From positions 1-64,000 of the forward strand of contig JAXMAO010000011.1 in assembly GCA_046350375.1 (NCBI GenBank): 64,000 bases of DNA, given 5' to 3'. This document shows positions 9,689 to 17,465 of this stretch, one piece after another; the stretch's first letter is position 1; the number at the start of each line of letters is the position of its first letter. Source of the stretch: JAXMAO01 sp046350375. GTDB taxonomy: Bacteria; Planctomycetota; Phycisphaerae; UBA1845; UTPLA1. The notes beneath the pieces are model-generated. The model did not search any database, had not been told where the DNA came from, and was given only the letters and a program-made list of their open reading frames with translations. Position numbers and translations under genes: made by a program.

Positions 9689-10633
9689 ATGATCGTGCTC
9701 GACACCACCCGCGCCGTGGTCGCCGCGGCGCGGCGGGTACGCCTCGATGACGACGCGATATCAACCTGGGCCGCCACGCTGCGCGGTGCAGAACTGGCGC
9801 CGTCCGGCCACGGCCTGCTCGCGGATCTGCCCGGGTCGCGCCGCCAGATCGCCAACCTGGTGCTGCTGGCCGACGCGCTCAATTTCTGCTTCTGGGGGCC
9901 GCGCCCCGAGTTCACGCTCGACGGGCAGACGTGGCGCGGCTTCGAGGCCTTCCTGGCGTCGCTGATTGCCGCCGTCCGCACCGAGCCGAGGTGGTTCGAC
10001 CCGCGCTACTGGACCACGCTGTCGGCCGCCGCGTTTCGCGCCGCGCTCGATTGCGGCGGCGCGCTGCCGCTGGTCGATGAGCGCGACGCGATCGCCCGGC
10101 AGACCGGCCAGACGCTGATCGAACGGTTCGACGGGCAGTTTTTCGACGCGGTCGATTCGGTCAACCATCGCGCGTGGGACCTGGCGATGCTGCTGCTGAC
10201 CAACTTCGATTCGTTTCGCGACGTGGCCGAGTACGCCGGGCAGCCGGTCTTCTTCGCCAAGCGCGCCCAGATCGCCGCGCTGGACCTGTCGGTGGCGTGG
10301 CAGGCCGCCGGACACGACGGGCTGGAGGGGCTCGAGGCGCTGACCGCGTTTGCCGACTATCGCCTGCCGCAGGCGCTGCGCCACCTGGGCATCGTGGCGG
10401 TCGAGCCGGAGCTGGCGCGGCAGATCGACCAGGAGATTGAACTTGCCGCGGGCGGGCCGGACGAGGTCGAGCTGCGGGCGGCCACGGTGGTCGCGGTCGA
10501 TCGGATGGTCGCCGCGCTGGCGCAGCGCCGCGTGATGGTGCCGGCGTGGCAGATCGACTGGTGGCTGTGGAACCGCGCCCGGCAGCCCGACGTGCAGGTG
10601 GCACACCATCGCACGCGAACCACGTTCTACTGA
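9689..10633 (+). CDS. Queuosine 5'-phosphate N-glycosylase/hydrolase (DUF2419, Qng1 family)
   Basis: Members of this family release queuine base from queuosine 5'-monophosphate, so that the base can be reused for tRNA modification. The 314-residue protein matches across its length: NFCFWGPRPEFTLDG near the N-terminus, then FDSFRDVAEYAGQPVFFAKRAQI, LTAFADYRLPQALRHLGI, and the Trp-rich tail QIDWWLWNRAR. The family is best known in eukaryotes, but bacterial members have been studied. No tgt, queuine transporter (YhhQ) or other queuosine gene lies nearby. The start is the ATG that follows the promoter directly; a longer frame upstream lacks homology. Its 3' end overlaps the end of the convergent kinase gene by 7 nt. 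Confidence 0.88.
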   Translation: MIVLDTTRAVVAAARRVRLDDDAISTWAATLRGAELAPSGHGLLADLPGSRRQIANLVLLADALNFCFWGPRPEFTLDGQTWRGFEAFLASLIAAVRTEPRWFDPRYWTTLSAAAFRAALDCGGALPLVDERDAIARQTGQTLIERFDGQFFDAVDSVNHRAWDLAMLLLTNFDSFRDVAEYAGQPVFFAKRAQIAALDLSVAWQAAGHDGLEGLEALTAFADYRLPQALRHLGIVAVEPELARQIDQEIELAAGGPDEVELRAATVVAVDRMVAALAQRRVMVPAWQIDWWLWNRARQPDVQVAHHRTRTTFY

Positions 10634-13269
10634 GCCGGGTCGCCCGCTGTCGCGCTCGGCACGGGCGCCGCGGGCCGTGGCTCGACGGGCGCGGCCGGCT
10701 CAGCCAGCAGCGCGTCGCACACGCCTGCGACGCGATCGAGCTGCTGGATATCGTCCAGCGACCCGGGGAAGGGCGTGCCGTCGGCCTGGGGCGGCGCGAG
10801 TAACTGGGCGGCGCTGCAATACAGGTCGCGCGCCTGGCGGAGCAGCCGGTCGCGCTCTTCCTTCGGCGGGGCGTCAGCGCCAGAGCACCACAGGCGCAGC
10901 GCCTCGGCCATGCCGGTCTGCTCCAGCGCCAGGTTGCCGAGCAGCTTGCCGTCGTGCGGGTCGAGCCGGCGCAGCATCTCGGTCGTGTCGCTGGCGCGGC
11001 GCCACTCTTCGGCCGCTTCGGCGTAGCGCTTCTGGACCTGGAGCGTCTCGGCAATCCGCCGCCGCGCGAAACTGGCGTCCCAGCGATACAGCGCGCTGGC
11101 CCGGTCGAGCGTGATGAGCGTGTGGGCGATCGCCAGCGCCTCGCGGTGCACGGCCTCCGATTCGGCCGCGCGCCCCAGGCGGCGCAGCACGTCGCCCATG
11201 TTGTTGAGCCCGACCATCAGGTCGCGCTGCACCAGCACGTTTCGCGGGTCGGCCGCCACCATTCGCCGGGCGATCTCGAGCCCGCGGCGGTAGATCTGCT
11301 CGGCGGCGTCGAGCCGGCCGCGCGATATTTCGACCGTGCCGATCAGGTCGGCGCAGACGCTGATGTCGCGCTGGCGAAGCATGTCGTTGGGGTCTTCGGC
11401 GGCCAGTTTCGTGAAGATGCCCATCGCCTCGTCCAGGTATTTCATGGCGTCGGCTTCACGGTGAATGTAGCAAAGCTGCTGGGCGATCTTCATCATCGGC
11501 ACGGTCTGGTCGCGCACGCACGACTTGTTGTTCGGCTCCTGTGCCGCCAGCGTGCGCATCAGCGCGAGCGACTGCTCCAGCGTCTTCATGCCGCGCTCGG
11601 TCTCGCCGCTGTTCAGGTAGATCGAGCCGGTCTTGGAGTAGATGCCGGCAATGCTGCGCCGCACCAGCAGCGTGTCGCCGAAGCGCGGCAGAACCTGCTC
11701 GAGCTCGTGGCGCGAATTCTCATACGCCTCCAGCGCCGCCGCCGAGTCGCCTAGGCCGGCCGACTGGTTGCCGATGCGATCCCAGCAGTTGGCGATGCGG
11801 TAGCCCGCGTCGGGCGAATTGCCGTCGAGCTTGCGCCAGCGCTGCGCCAGCGCCAGCGCGGCACGATAGCTGCGCATCGCCCCGGCCGTGTCGCCGACGT
11901 TGGAGACCGGCAGCCCGCCTTGCACGTCGCCCACCTTCACGTACGCGCCCGACAGGTCGTTCAGCAGCGACTCGTTGTCGCCGCTTTCGGCCGCCAGCCG
12001 ATCGAGATAGCCCAGCGCCTTCTCGATGATGAACTGCCGCACCGGCGTCGACCCGGTCAGCGGCTCGACGCGGTCATGCACCTCGAAGATGAACGAGCTG
12101 GCCATCCGCCGCACGTCCTCGAAGCGGCGCTGTGCGTGCAGTTCGGCGGCCTGCGACTTGTCGCGCGCCAGCACGGCGTCGCGCCAGAAGACCAGCGAGA
12201 AGACGAACCCGGTCGCCAGCGTCGCGAAGATGATCAGCCCCATGATCGCCGCGAGCTGATAGCGCCGCACCGTCTTTCGCAGCGTGTACCACGCGCTGTC
12301 GCGCCGCGCCTCGATCGGCTCGCCCGCCAGGTAGTGGCGCAGGTCGCGCGCCAGGTCGCCCACGGTCTGGTAACGATGCGCCGCGTCCTTCGCCAGGCAG
12401 GTCCGCACGATCGTGTCGACGTCGGCGTCCAGCCCGCGCGAAATCGCCGACGGCCGCAGCGGCTCGGCGTTCAGAATCGAGTCGGCCGTGTCGCGCAGGT
12501 TGCTGCCAATCGGGTAGGGGAACTTGCCGGTCAGCAGTTGAAAGAGCACCACGCCCAGCGAGTAGACATCCGACCGCACGTCCAGTGGCTCGCCGCGCAC
12601 CTGCTCGGGACTGGCCCACGGCAGCGAGCCCATGAACTGCCCGGTCACCGACAGCGCCACCGTCGGATTGTCCGGCCCCAGCGAGCCGCTCGCCTTGGCC
12701 AATCCGAAGTCCAGCACGCGCGGCTCGCCCTCCGGGTCCACTCGAATGTTGCTCGGCTTCAGGTCGCGGTGAATGACGCCGCGCTGGTGGGCATAGTTGA
12801 CCGCGTCGGCCACCTTCTCGAACAGTGCCAGCAGCGCCCGCGTGTCGCGGTCGCCGTCGGACGACGCGCCTTTCGCGCCGCGCAGCGTTCGGCCGACGAA
12901 CTCGTCGATCGCCGCGCCGGGGACATACTCCATGATGCAATAGTGCCGCCCGTCGCGGGCGACGCCGCTGTCATACACCTGCACGATGTGCGGATGGCGC
13001 AGCGCCGCCGCCAGGTCGATCTCGCGCTCGAAGCGCCGCCGCTCGGTGGCCGAGGCGTAGATGCCCTCGCGCAGCAGCTTGATGGCGACACGCCGCTTGG
13101 TGGAGAGCTGCGTCGCGGAATAGACGATGCCCTGCCCGCCGCGGTGGACCTCCTGCACGTCGTCGTAGCCGTCGATCTGCGGCTTGCCGGCCCGGGCGTG
13201 CCGCTCGCGGCGCAGCTCGGCGAGCAGCAGCCCCGGATCGCTGAACCAGTCGGAGGACGTTCCCGGCAT
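10627..13269 (-). CDS. Membrane Ser/Thr protein kinase with C-terminal TPR repeats
   Basis: The 880-residue protein has a complete Hanks-type kinase domain (about 35-315): Gly loop RGGQGIVY (43-50), Lys64 in VAIKLL, HRDLKPSN (167-174), DFG (187-189) and ASPEQ (219-223). One membrane helix follows (about 339-361), then a long helical region (about 370-830) with TPR-like repeats such as YIHREADAMKYLDEAMGIF. The kinase would be cytoplasmic and the TPR part outside the membrane, probably sensing a partner. The gene lies 60 nt after an ECF sigma gene on the same strand, a pairing known in planctomycetes, so phosphorylation may control the sigma factor. That link is inferred. Confidence 0.93.
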   Translation of the reverse strand: MPGTSSDWFSDPGLLLAELRRERHARAGKPQIDGYDDVQEVHRGGQGIVYSATQLSTKRRVAIKLLREGIYASATERRRFEREIDLAAALRHPHIVQVYDSGVARDGRHYCIMEYVPGAAIDEFVGRTLRGAKGASSDGDRDTRALLALFEKVADAVNYAHQRGVIHRDLKPSNIRVDPEGEPRVLDFGLAKASGSLGPDNPTVALSVTGQFMGSLPWASPEQVRGEPLDVRSDVYSLGVVLFQLLTGKFPYPIGSNLRDTADSILNAEPLRPSAISRGLDADVDTIVRTCLAKDAAHRYQTVGDLARDLRHYLAGEPIEARRDSAWYTLRKTVRRYQLAAIMGLIIFATLATGFVFSLVFWRDAVLARDKSQAAELHAQRRFEDVRRMASSFIFEVHDRVEPLTGSTPVRQFIIEKALGYLDRLAAESGDNESLLNDLSGAYVKVGDVQGGLPVSNVGDTAGAMRSYRAALALAQRWRKLDGNSPDAGYRIANCWDRIGNQSAGLGDSAAALEAYENSRHELEQVLPRFGDTLLVRRSIAGIYSKTGSIYLNSGETERGMKTLEQSLALMRTLAAQEPNNKSCVRDQTVPMMKIAQQLCYIHREADAMKYLDEAMGIFTKLAAEDPNDMLRQRDISVCADLIGTVEISRGRLDAAEQIYRRGLEIARRMVAADPRNVLVQRDLMVGLNNMGDVLRRLGRAAESEAVHREALAIAHTLITLDRASALYRWDASFARRRIAETLQVQKRYAEAAEEWRRASDTTEMLRRLDPHDGKLLGNLALEQTGMAEALRLWCSGADAPPKEERDRLLRQARDLYCSAAQLLAPPQADGTPFPGSLDDIQQLDRVAGVCDALLAEPAAPVEPRPAAPVPSATAGDPAQ

Positions 13270-13329
13270 GAACCCGCACCACTCCGCGGAGCTTGGCGTA
13301 CCTGGATTGCGCGCGAGCCGTTGGACCGG

Positions 13330-13920
13330 TCAGCCTTCGTCCTTGACCTGCAGCTCGATCAGCTCGCCCAGCCGCCGCAGAATCCGCGACTTGGCCTGAT
13401 AGACCGCGTCCAGGCTCATACCCAGCGCCGCCGCCACCGCCTGGGCCTCTTCGCCGTCGACCGAGTATTGCTGAAACGCCGCCACGTCGCGGTCGTTGAA
13501 CTCGGCGCGAATCACGCCCATCGCCTGGCGCAGGTGATAGCGCCGCCACTCGACCTCCCAGGCGTCGTCGACGTCTGGGCTGGCGCCGGCCGCCTGCGTC
13601 AGCTCTTCGATCTTCTCTACCGCCCGCTCGCCGCGCCTCTGACAGGAAAGATCAAAAATGCACCGCAGCACCACCGTCTTGAGATAGCCGCGGAACCGCC
13701 CCTTGGCCGGGTCATAGGTAAAGCCCGGCAGCGCCTTGCCCAGCTTCACGAGCACGTCCTGCACCACGTCGTCGCAGTCGGCCGCCTGCAAGCCCTGGCG
13801 CACGGCGAAGCCGCGGATCAGGTCGCCATAGCGGGCCACGAACTCGCCCCACGCGGCGTCGCCGCCCTGCCCGGCGATCCGCGCCAGAAGTGTCGCGTGG
13901 GTCGTGGTTTGCAGGTGCAT
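13330..13920 (-). CDS. ECF-type RNA polymerase sigma factor
   Basis: The 196-residue protein has a sigma-70 region 2 (about 20-90, with DCDDVVQDVLVKLGKAL and GYLKTVVLRCIFD) and a region 4 helix-turn-helix (about 140-190, EEAQAVAAALGMSLDAVYQAKSRI split over two helices). Regions 1 and 3 are absent, as in ECF factors. No anti-sigma gene follows; instead a Ser/Thr kinase does, which fits the planctomycete ECF groups linked to kinases. A GCTATACT element lies 6 nt before the ATG, so the mRNA may be leaderless. GGAAC, an ECF-like -35, is also found at about 13962-13958 and could mean autoregulation. Confidence 0.9.
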   Translation of the reverse strand: MHLQTTTHATLLARIAGQGGDAAWGEFVARYGDLIRGFAVRQGLQAADCDDVVQDVLVKLGKALPGFTYDPAKGRFRGYLKTVVLRCIFDLSCQRRGERAVEKIEELTQAAGASPDVDDAWEVEWRRYHLRQAMGVIRAEFNDRDVAAFQQYSVDGEEAQAVAAALGMSLDAVYQAKSRILRRLGELIELQVKDEG

Positions 13921-13926
13921 ACCGGC

Positions 13927-13934
13927 AGTATAGC
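13927..13934 (-). promoter_or_regulatory. Extended -10 element of the ECF sigma/kinase pair, predicted leaderless
   Basis: Minus-strand GCTATACT; the hexamer TATACT ends 6 nt before the ATG. No convincing sigma-70 -35 is seen at 16-18 nt. Confidence 0.42.
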
Positions 13935-13965
13935 GGAAGCGCGGGGTGGGTCGGATCGTTCCGGG

Positions 13966-14958
13966 TTAGCAGTGACGCAGGCAGCGCCGCAGGCGGTAAT
14001 CTCGCGGCAGCAGCCAAACCAGGCGGGCCCTGAGCAGGCCATTGAACATCAATACCAAAGGCAGCCAAGCCCGCCCGAGCATGAGGGCGATCGCGACGAC
14101 CGGATGGCGATCGGGCGCGCGGCGGATCGCCTCTGGCCCAATCATCACCGCCAGCATTACTAGCAGGCCCAGAACCAACAGAAACGCTCGGCGGGACTGT
14201 CTCTTCTTCGCCCGCCGACTCACCACCGAAGGCAATCCGCGGGCGCCGTTCAGCAGATCCAGCGAGTACTCGTGTTGCATCAGGCCGAAGCAGTAGGCGA
14301 TAGTCTTCGGCCGATCACCGCAGAAGCGCAGCACGTGCGACGAACGACTGGGCAGCGCGTCCGACCACGGTCGATGGTCCAGGTGGCCGTCGTTGTACTC
14401 GATCTCCACGCCGCGCCGATCGACTCTCAGCCACCGGACCCAGCGCCGGCGCGTGAACGCCTGCCAGAAGAACACGCGATCGATCACAAGCAAGGATCCC
14501 AAAACGATGGCCATGCCGGAAAACAGGGCAGCGCCGGCCCATCTTGAAATGGCATGCCTGGAGAAATACGCGGCCGCGTCGGGATCCGTGTTCCAAAGCA
14601 GATCCGGTCGGATCAGAACCGCCGAAGCAAAGCTGAAGAATGGGATGAAAAGCAGGACGAACACCAGCCCCAGCCACAAAGGCCGGAAACACCGAATCGT
14701 CGCCGGCTCGCCGCCGCCCGCCAGCCGGGAGCGGGCCGCCCGGCAGGCCAGCCGGTTCGCAGCACCGCATGCGATGCACGGCAGGTCCAGATTGGCCGGA
14801 ATCTGCGGATCAATCTCCCGCGCGGCGTTGCCCCACGAGCGCATCCCCTTCGGCCCGGACATCGCGCTCCACGGCACGGCGACGGTCGTGCCGCCCGGCC
14901 AGCAGACGCTGGCGGCGTCAAGCCGTACCTGAAACCGCGGTCGGCCGAGATCGGACAT
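13966..14958 (-). CDS. Four-helix membrane protein of unknown function
   Basis: I do not recognise this 330-residue protein. The N-terminal 90 residues look like a small beta domain (FQVRLDAASVCWPGG...VPWSAM) with a partial zinc-ribbon-like CIACGAANRLAC. Four hydrophobic helices follow at about 93-118, 140-165, 262-280 and 285-309. The loop between helices 2 and 3 is a soluble domain (VDRRGVEIEYNDGHLDHRPW), which resembles the bacterial PH-like or DUF304-type arrangement only loosely. It ends 45 nt before the ECF sigma gene on the same strand, so it could belong to that unit, but the sigma gene has its own -10 in the gap. Confidence 0.6.
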   Translation of the reverse strand: MSDLGRPRFQVRLDAASVCWPGGTTVAVPWSAMSGPKGMRSWGNAAREIDPQIPANLDLPCIACGAANRLACRAARSRLAGGGEPATIRCFRPLWLGLVFVLLFIPFFSFASAVLIRPDLLWNTDPDAAAYFSRHAISRWAGAALFSGMAIVLGSLLVIDRVFFWQAFTRRRWVRWLRVDRRGVEIEYNDGHLDHRPWSDALPSRSSHVLRFCGDRPKTIAYCFGLMQHEYSLDLLNGARGLPSVVSRRAKKRQSRRAFLLVLGLLVMLAVMIGPEAIRRAPDRHPVVAIALMLGRAWLPLVLMFNGLLRARLVWLLPRDYRLRRCLRHC

Positions 14959-15231
14959 CAGTCACGCCGCCGTTCGGCGAATCCCATCCGCCCGCATCGC
15001 CCGAATTGTCGCGTGGTGCGGGCGTGGCCGGTTCACCATGGGGATCATACCTTGTGACCCGATTGTGGGTCAGTTGTCCGGCACCATAAGGGCGCCGATT
15101 AAGCGTCGTTTGGCACCCGATCACCTATGTCGCAGGCAACACCGTAGGCGCCGCGCGGGAGTGCCGCGATTAGATTCCCGGCAATAGATTGGAACGGTTC
15201 CGCGAAATGGGGATCTTCGCCTGACGCGTTG

Positions 15232-17268
15232 CTACGCCGCCGACGGCTTGGTCGCCTGGCGCAGCAAGAGCGGCACGATGACCATCGCCAGCCCGTCGAA
15301 CTTCAGCCGACGCTGGATCGCGTAGGCCGTTTCGTTGTGCAGGATGCGGTCGTACCAGTGGGCGCGGTCGAAGGCCAGCGTGCCGGCAAAGAACACGCAG
15401 CGGCTGTAGGTCTTCGACAGCTCGGCGCACAGCGTGGCCGCTTCCTCGACCACGTCGGTGCCGAGGCGATAGGCGAGGTCGGCCGCCTTGCCCATCCGCC
15501 GCGCCACGTCGACGTACTGCTGCAGCGCGGCGCGCGTCCGCTCCTCGACGCCGGTGACGCCCTCGTCGCCGCTGAAGAACGACGAGTCGACCACGCCAAC
15601 CGACATGAAGATGACGTTGTGAAACGACTCCGGGAAGAGCCGCAGGACGTTCATGAGAATGTGCAGCCCGAGTCCGCCGTAGCCGCCGACCAGGATGACC
15701 GCGGTGGGCTTGGCCGGGTCCGGCGCGCCGGCCGGGTTGGCGCTGCGCAGCAGGTTCGGCAGGTTGGCGAAGGTGCGGTCGACATCGCGGATCAGGCTGG
15801 ACACGGTGTCGTAGTGCTTGCGGATGGCGACGCACACCAGGATGAGCGCCAGCGTGACCATGCCGGTGACCCAGCCGCCGGCGGTGAACTTCTCGACCAG
15901 CATGATGACCAGGATCGACGAGCACAGCAGCAGGCCGGTGGAGTGGATCGCCAGGTCGCGGCCGGCGCTGCGCCGCTGAACTCGGAAGCGGCGCGACCAG
16001 TAGCGGACCATGCCCAGCTCGGACATCGAGAATGTGATGAAGACGTTGATCGAGTACATGACCACCAGCAGGCCGATGTGACCGCGGGTGTAGGTGAGGA
16101 TCGCCATGGCGGCGATGCCGATCAGCACGATGCCGTTCTGCGTCGTCAGCCGGTCGGACAGCGCCGCGAAGCGCCGCGGCAGCCAGCTGTCGCGGGCCAT
16201 GTTGGCCATGACGCGCGGCCCGTCGATGAAGCCGGTCTGGGCGGCCACCAGCAGCAGCACGGCCTCGGAGCCGACCGTCAGGAAGACCAGCAGCGGGCCG
16301 AGCGGCACGCCGCCCGGGCGCCACGCGCCGCACACCGTGCGGACCAGCACGGCGTTGAGCGTCTGCCCGGCCACCGGCTTGACCGCCAGCAGCATGTAGC
16401 AGACCAGCAGGCCCGCCGCGGTGATGGCCAGCGAGACGGCCATGTAGAGCATGGTGCGCTTGCCGGTTTCGACCCGCGGCTCGCGCAGGATGGCGACGCC
16501 ATTCGAGACGGCCTCGATGCCGGTGTAGGTGCCGGCGCCGAACGAGTAGGCGCGCACCATGAGCACCAGCAGCCCGATCCAGCCGAGCGTCGCGACGTCG
16601 TTCCGCACGCCGTGAGTGATCTGGCCGGTGATCGCCGGCAGCTCGCCGATGTGCCACGCGAGCGTGCCGAAGATCAGCGCGGCGTGCAGCACGACAAACG
16701 TCAGGAAGATCGGGATGAGAACGGTGACCGACTCTTTGACCCCGCGCAGGTTGAGCAGGATGAGGACGACGATGGCGGCATATTCGGCCGTCAGCTTGTA
16801 GGGCTGCCACGCGCTCGGCAGCAGGCTGAAGACGGCGTCGCCGCCGCTGGCGATCGAGACGGTGATCGTGAGAACGTAGTCGACCAGCAGCGCCGCGCCC
16901 GACACCACCCCGGCCCGCGGGCCGAGCAGCGTGGTGGCGACCATGTATCCGCCGCCGCCGTGCGGGAACTGCTCGATGATCCGGCTGTAGCAGTATGAGA
17001 TGACGGCCACCGTGAACGCCGTGGCCAGCGCCAGGAAGATGGCCAGGTGGATGTGATCGTCCAGCGCGCGGAAGGCTTCTTCCGGGCCGTAGGCCGATGA
17101 CGACAGCCCGTCGGCGCCCAGGCCGACCCAGGCCAGGAACGCGGCCAGCGAGATGTGGTGCTTGAGCGAGGGGTCGCGCAGGTTGCGCGGCGCGCCGAGC
17201 AGCGTCTGCTTGATGCGAGTGGCGACCCCGGGCGAACTGCGGGGCTCGGTGCCCACCGATTCCGACAT
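15232..17268 (-). CDS. APC-superfamily permease, KimA-like
   Basis: The 678-residue protein has about 12 membrane helices followed by a cytoplasmic C-terminal domain of about 180 residues. Features shared with the KimA potassium importers are SSSAYGPEEAF in helix 1, the run QFPHGGGGYMVA, ALLVDYVLTITVSI in helix 3, YTGIEAVSNGVAILREP, AAQTGFIDGPRVMANMARD and a C-terminal DRILHNETAYAIQRRL. KimA is a high-affinity K+ transporter shut off by c-di-AMP in Firmicutes, but related APC proteins carry amino acids, so the substrate is not proven. The ATG at 17268 follows GGGAG. The gene is probably transcribed alone from an AT-rich promoter. Confidence 0.8.
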   Translation of the reverse strand: MSESVGTEPRSSPGVATRIKQTLLGAPRNLRDPSLKHHISLAAFLAWVGLGADGLSSSAYGPEEAFRALDDHIHLAIFLALATAFTVAVISYCYSRIIEQFPHGGGGYMVATTLLGPRAGVVSGAALLVDYVLTITVSIASGGDAVFSLLPSAWQPYKLTAEYAAIVVLILLNLRGVKESVTVLIPIFLTFVVLHAALIFGTLAWHIGELPAITGQITHGVRNDVATLGWIGLLVLMVRAYSFGAGTYTGIEAVSNGVAILREPRVETGKRTMLYMAVSLAITAAGLLVCYMLLAVKPVAGQTLNAVLVRTVCGAWRPGGVPLGPLLVFLTVGSEAVLLLVAAQTGFIDGPRVMANMARDSWLPRRFAALSDRLTTQNGIVLIGIAAMAILTYTRGHIGLLVVMYSINVFITFSMSELGMVRYWSRRFRVQRRSAGRDLAIHSTGLLLCSSILVIMLVEKFTAGGWVTGMVTLALILVCVAIRKHYDTVSSLIRDVDRTFANLPNLLRSANPAGAPDPAKPTAVILVGGYGGLGLHILMNVLRLFPESFHNVIFMSVGVVDSSFFSGDEGVTGVEERTRAALQQYVDVARRMGKAADLAYRLGTDVVEEAATLCAELSKTYSRCVFFAGTLAFDRAHWYDRILHNETAYAIQRRLKFDGLAMVIVPLLLRQATKPSAA

Positions 17269-17409
17269 GCCTGCTCCCACGCCGGCCGCGGCGACGAGTC
17301 GATCGTCGCGACGGCGAAGCGGCGGATTATCTCACCGGGCGGCCGGCCGACCAGTCGGGCGGACAGGTGCGCATCATTTTCAAGCGCGCCGTGCCCCGAC
17401 GCCGAAGCG

Positions 17410-17438
17410 ATTCTGATGCATAATAATTTTTATATCAA
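17410..17438 (-). promoter_or_regulatory. AT-rich putative promoter of the KimA-like gene
   Basis: Minus-strand TTGATA (17438-17433), 17-nt spacer, CAGAAT (17415-17410), set in a stretch (about 17412-17450) that is far more AT-rich than its surroundings. The leader would be about 135 nt. I see no obvious c-di-AMP (ydaO) riboswitch in it. Confidence 0.4.
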
Positions 17439-17465
17439 TAGGTTATGTGCGTTTGCCAGGGCGCC

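Noticed and set aside
11920..14163. A 747-codon open frame on the plus strand
   Set aside because: Antisense to the kinase and ECF sigma genes, whose motifs are complete; the frame has no recognisable features.
14918..15124. A 68-codon minus-strand frame before the four-helix membrane protein gene
   Set aside because: No ribosome-binding site, overlaps the start of the membrane protein gene and has low protein-likeness.
17269..17440. c-di-AMP riboswitch before the KimA-like gene
   Set aside because: Looked for because of the Bacillus precedent, but no recognisable conserved core was found by eye; needs a covariance search.
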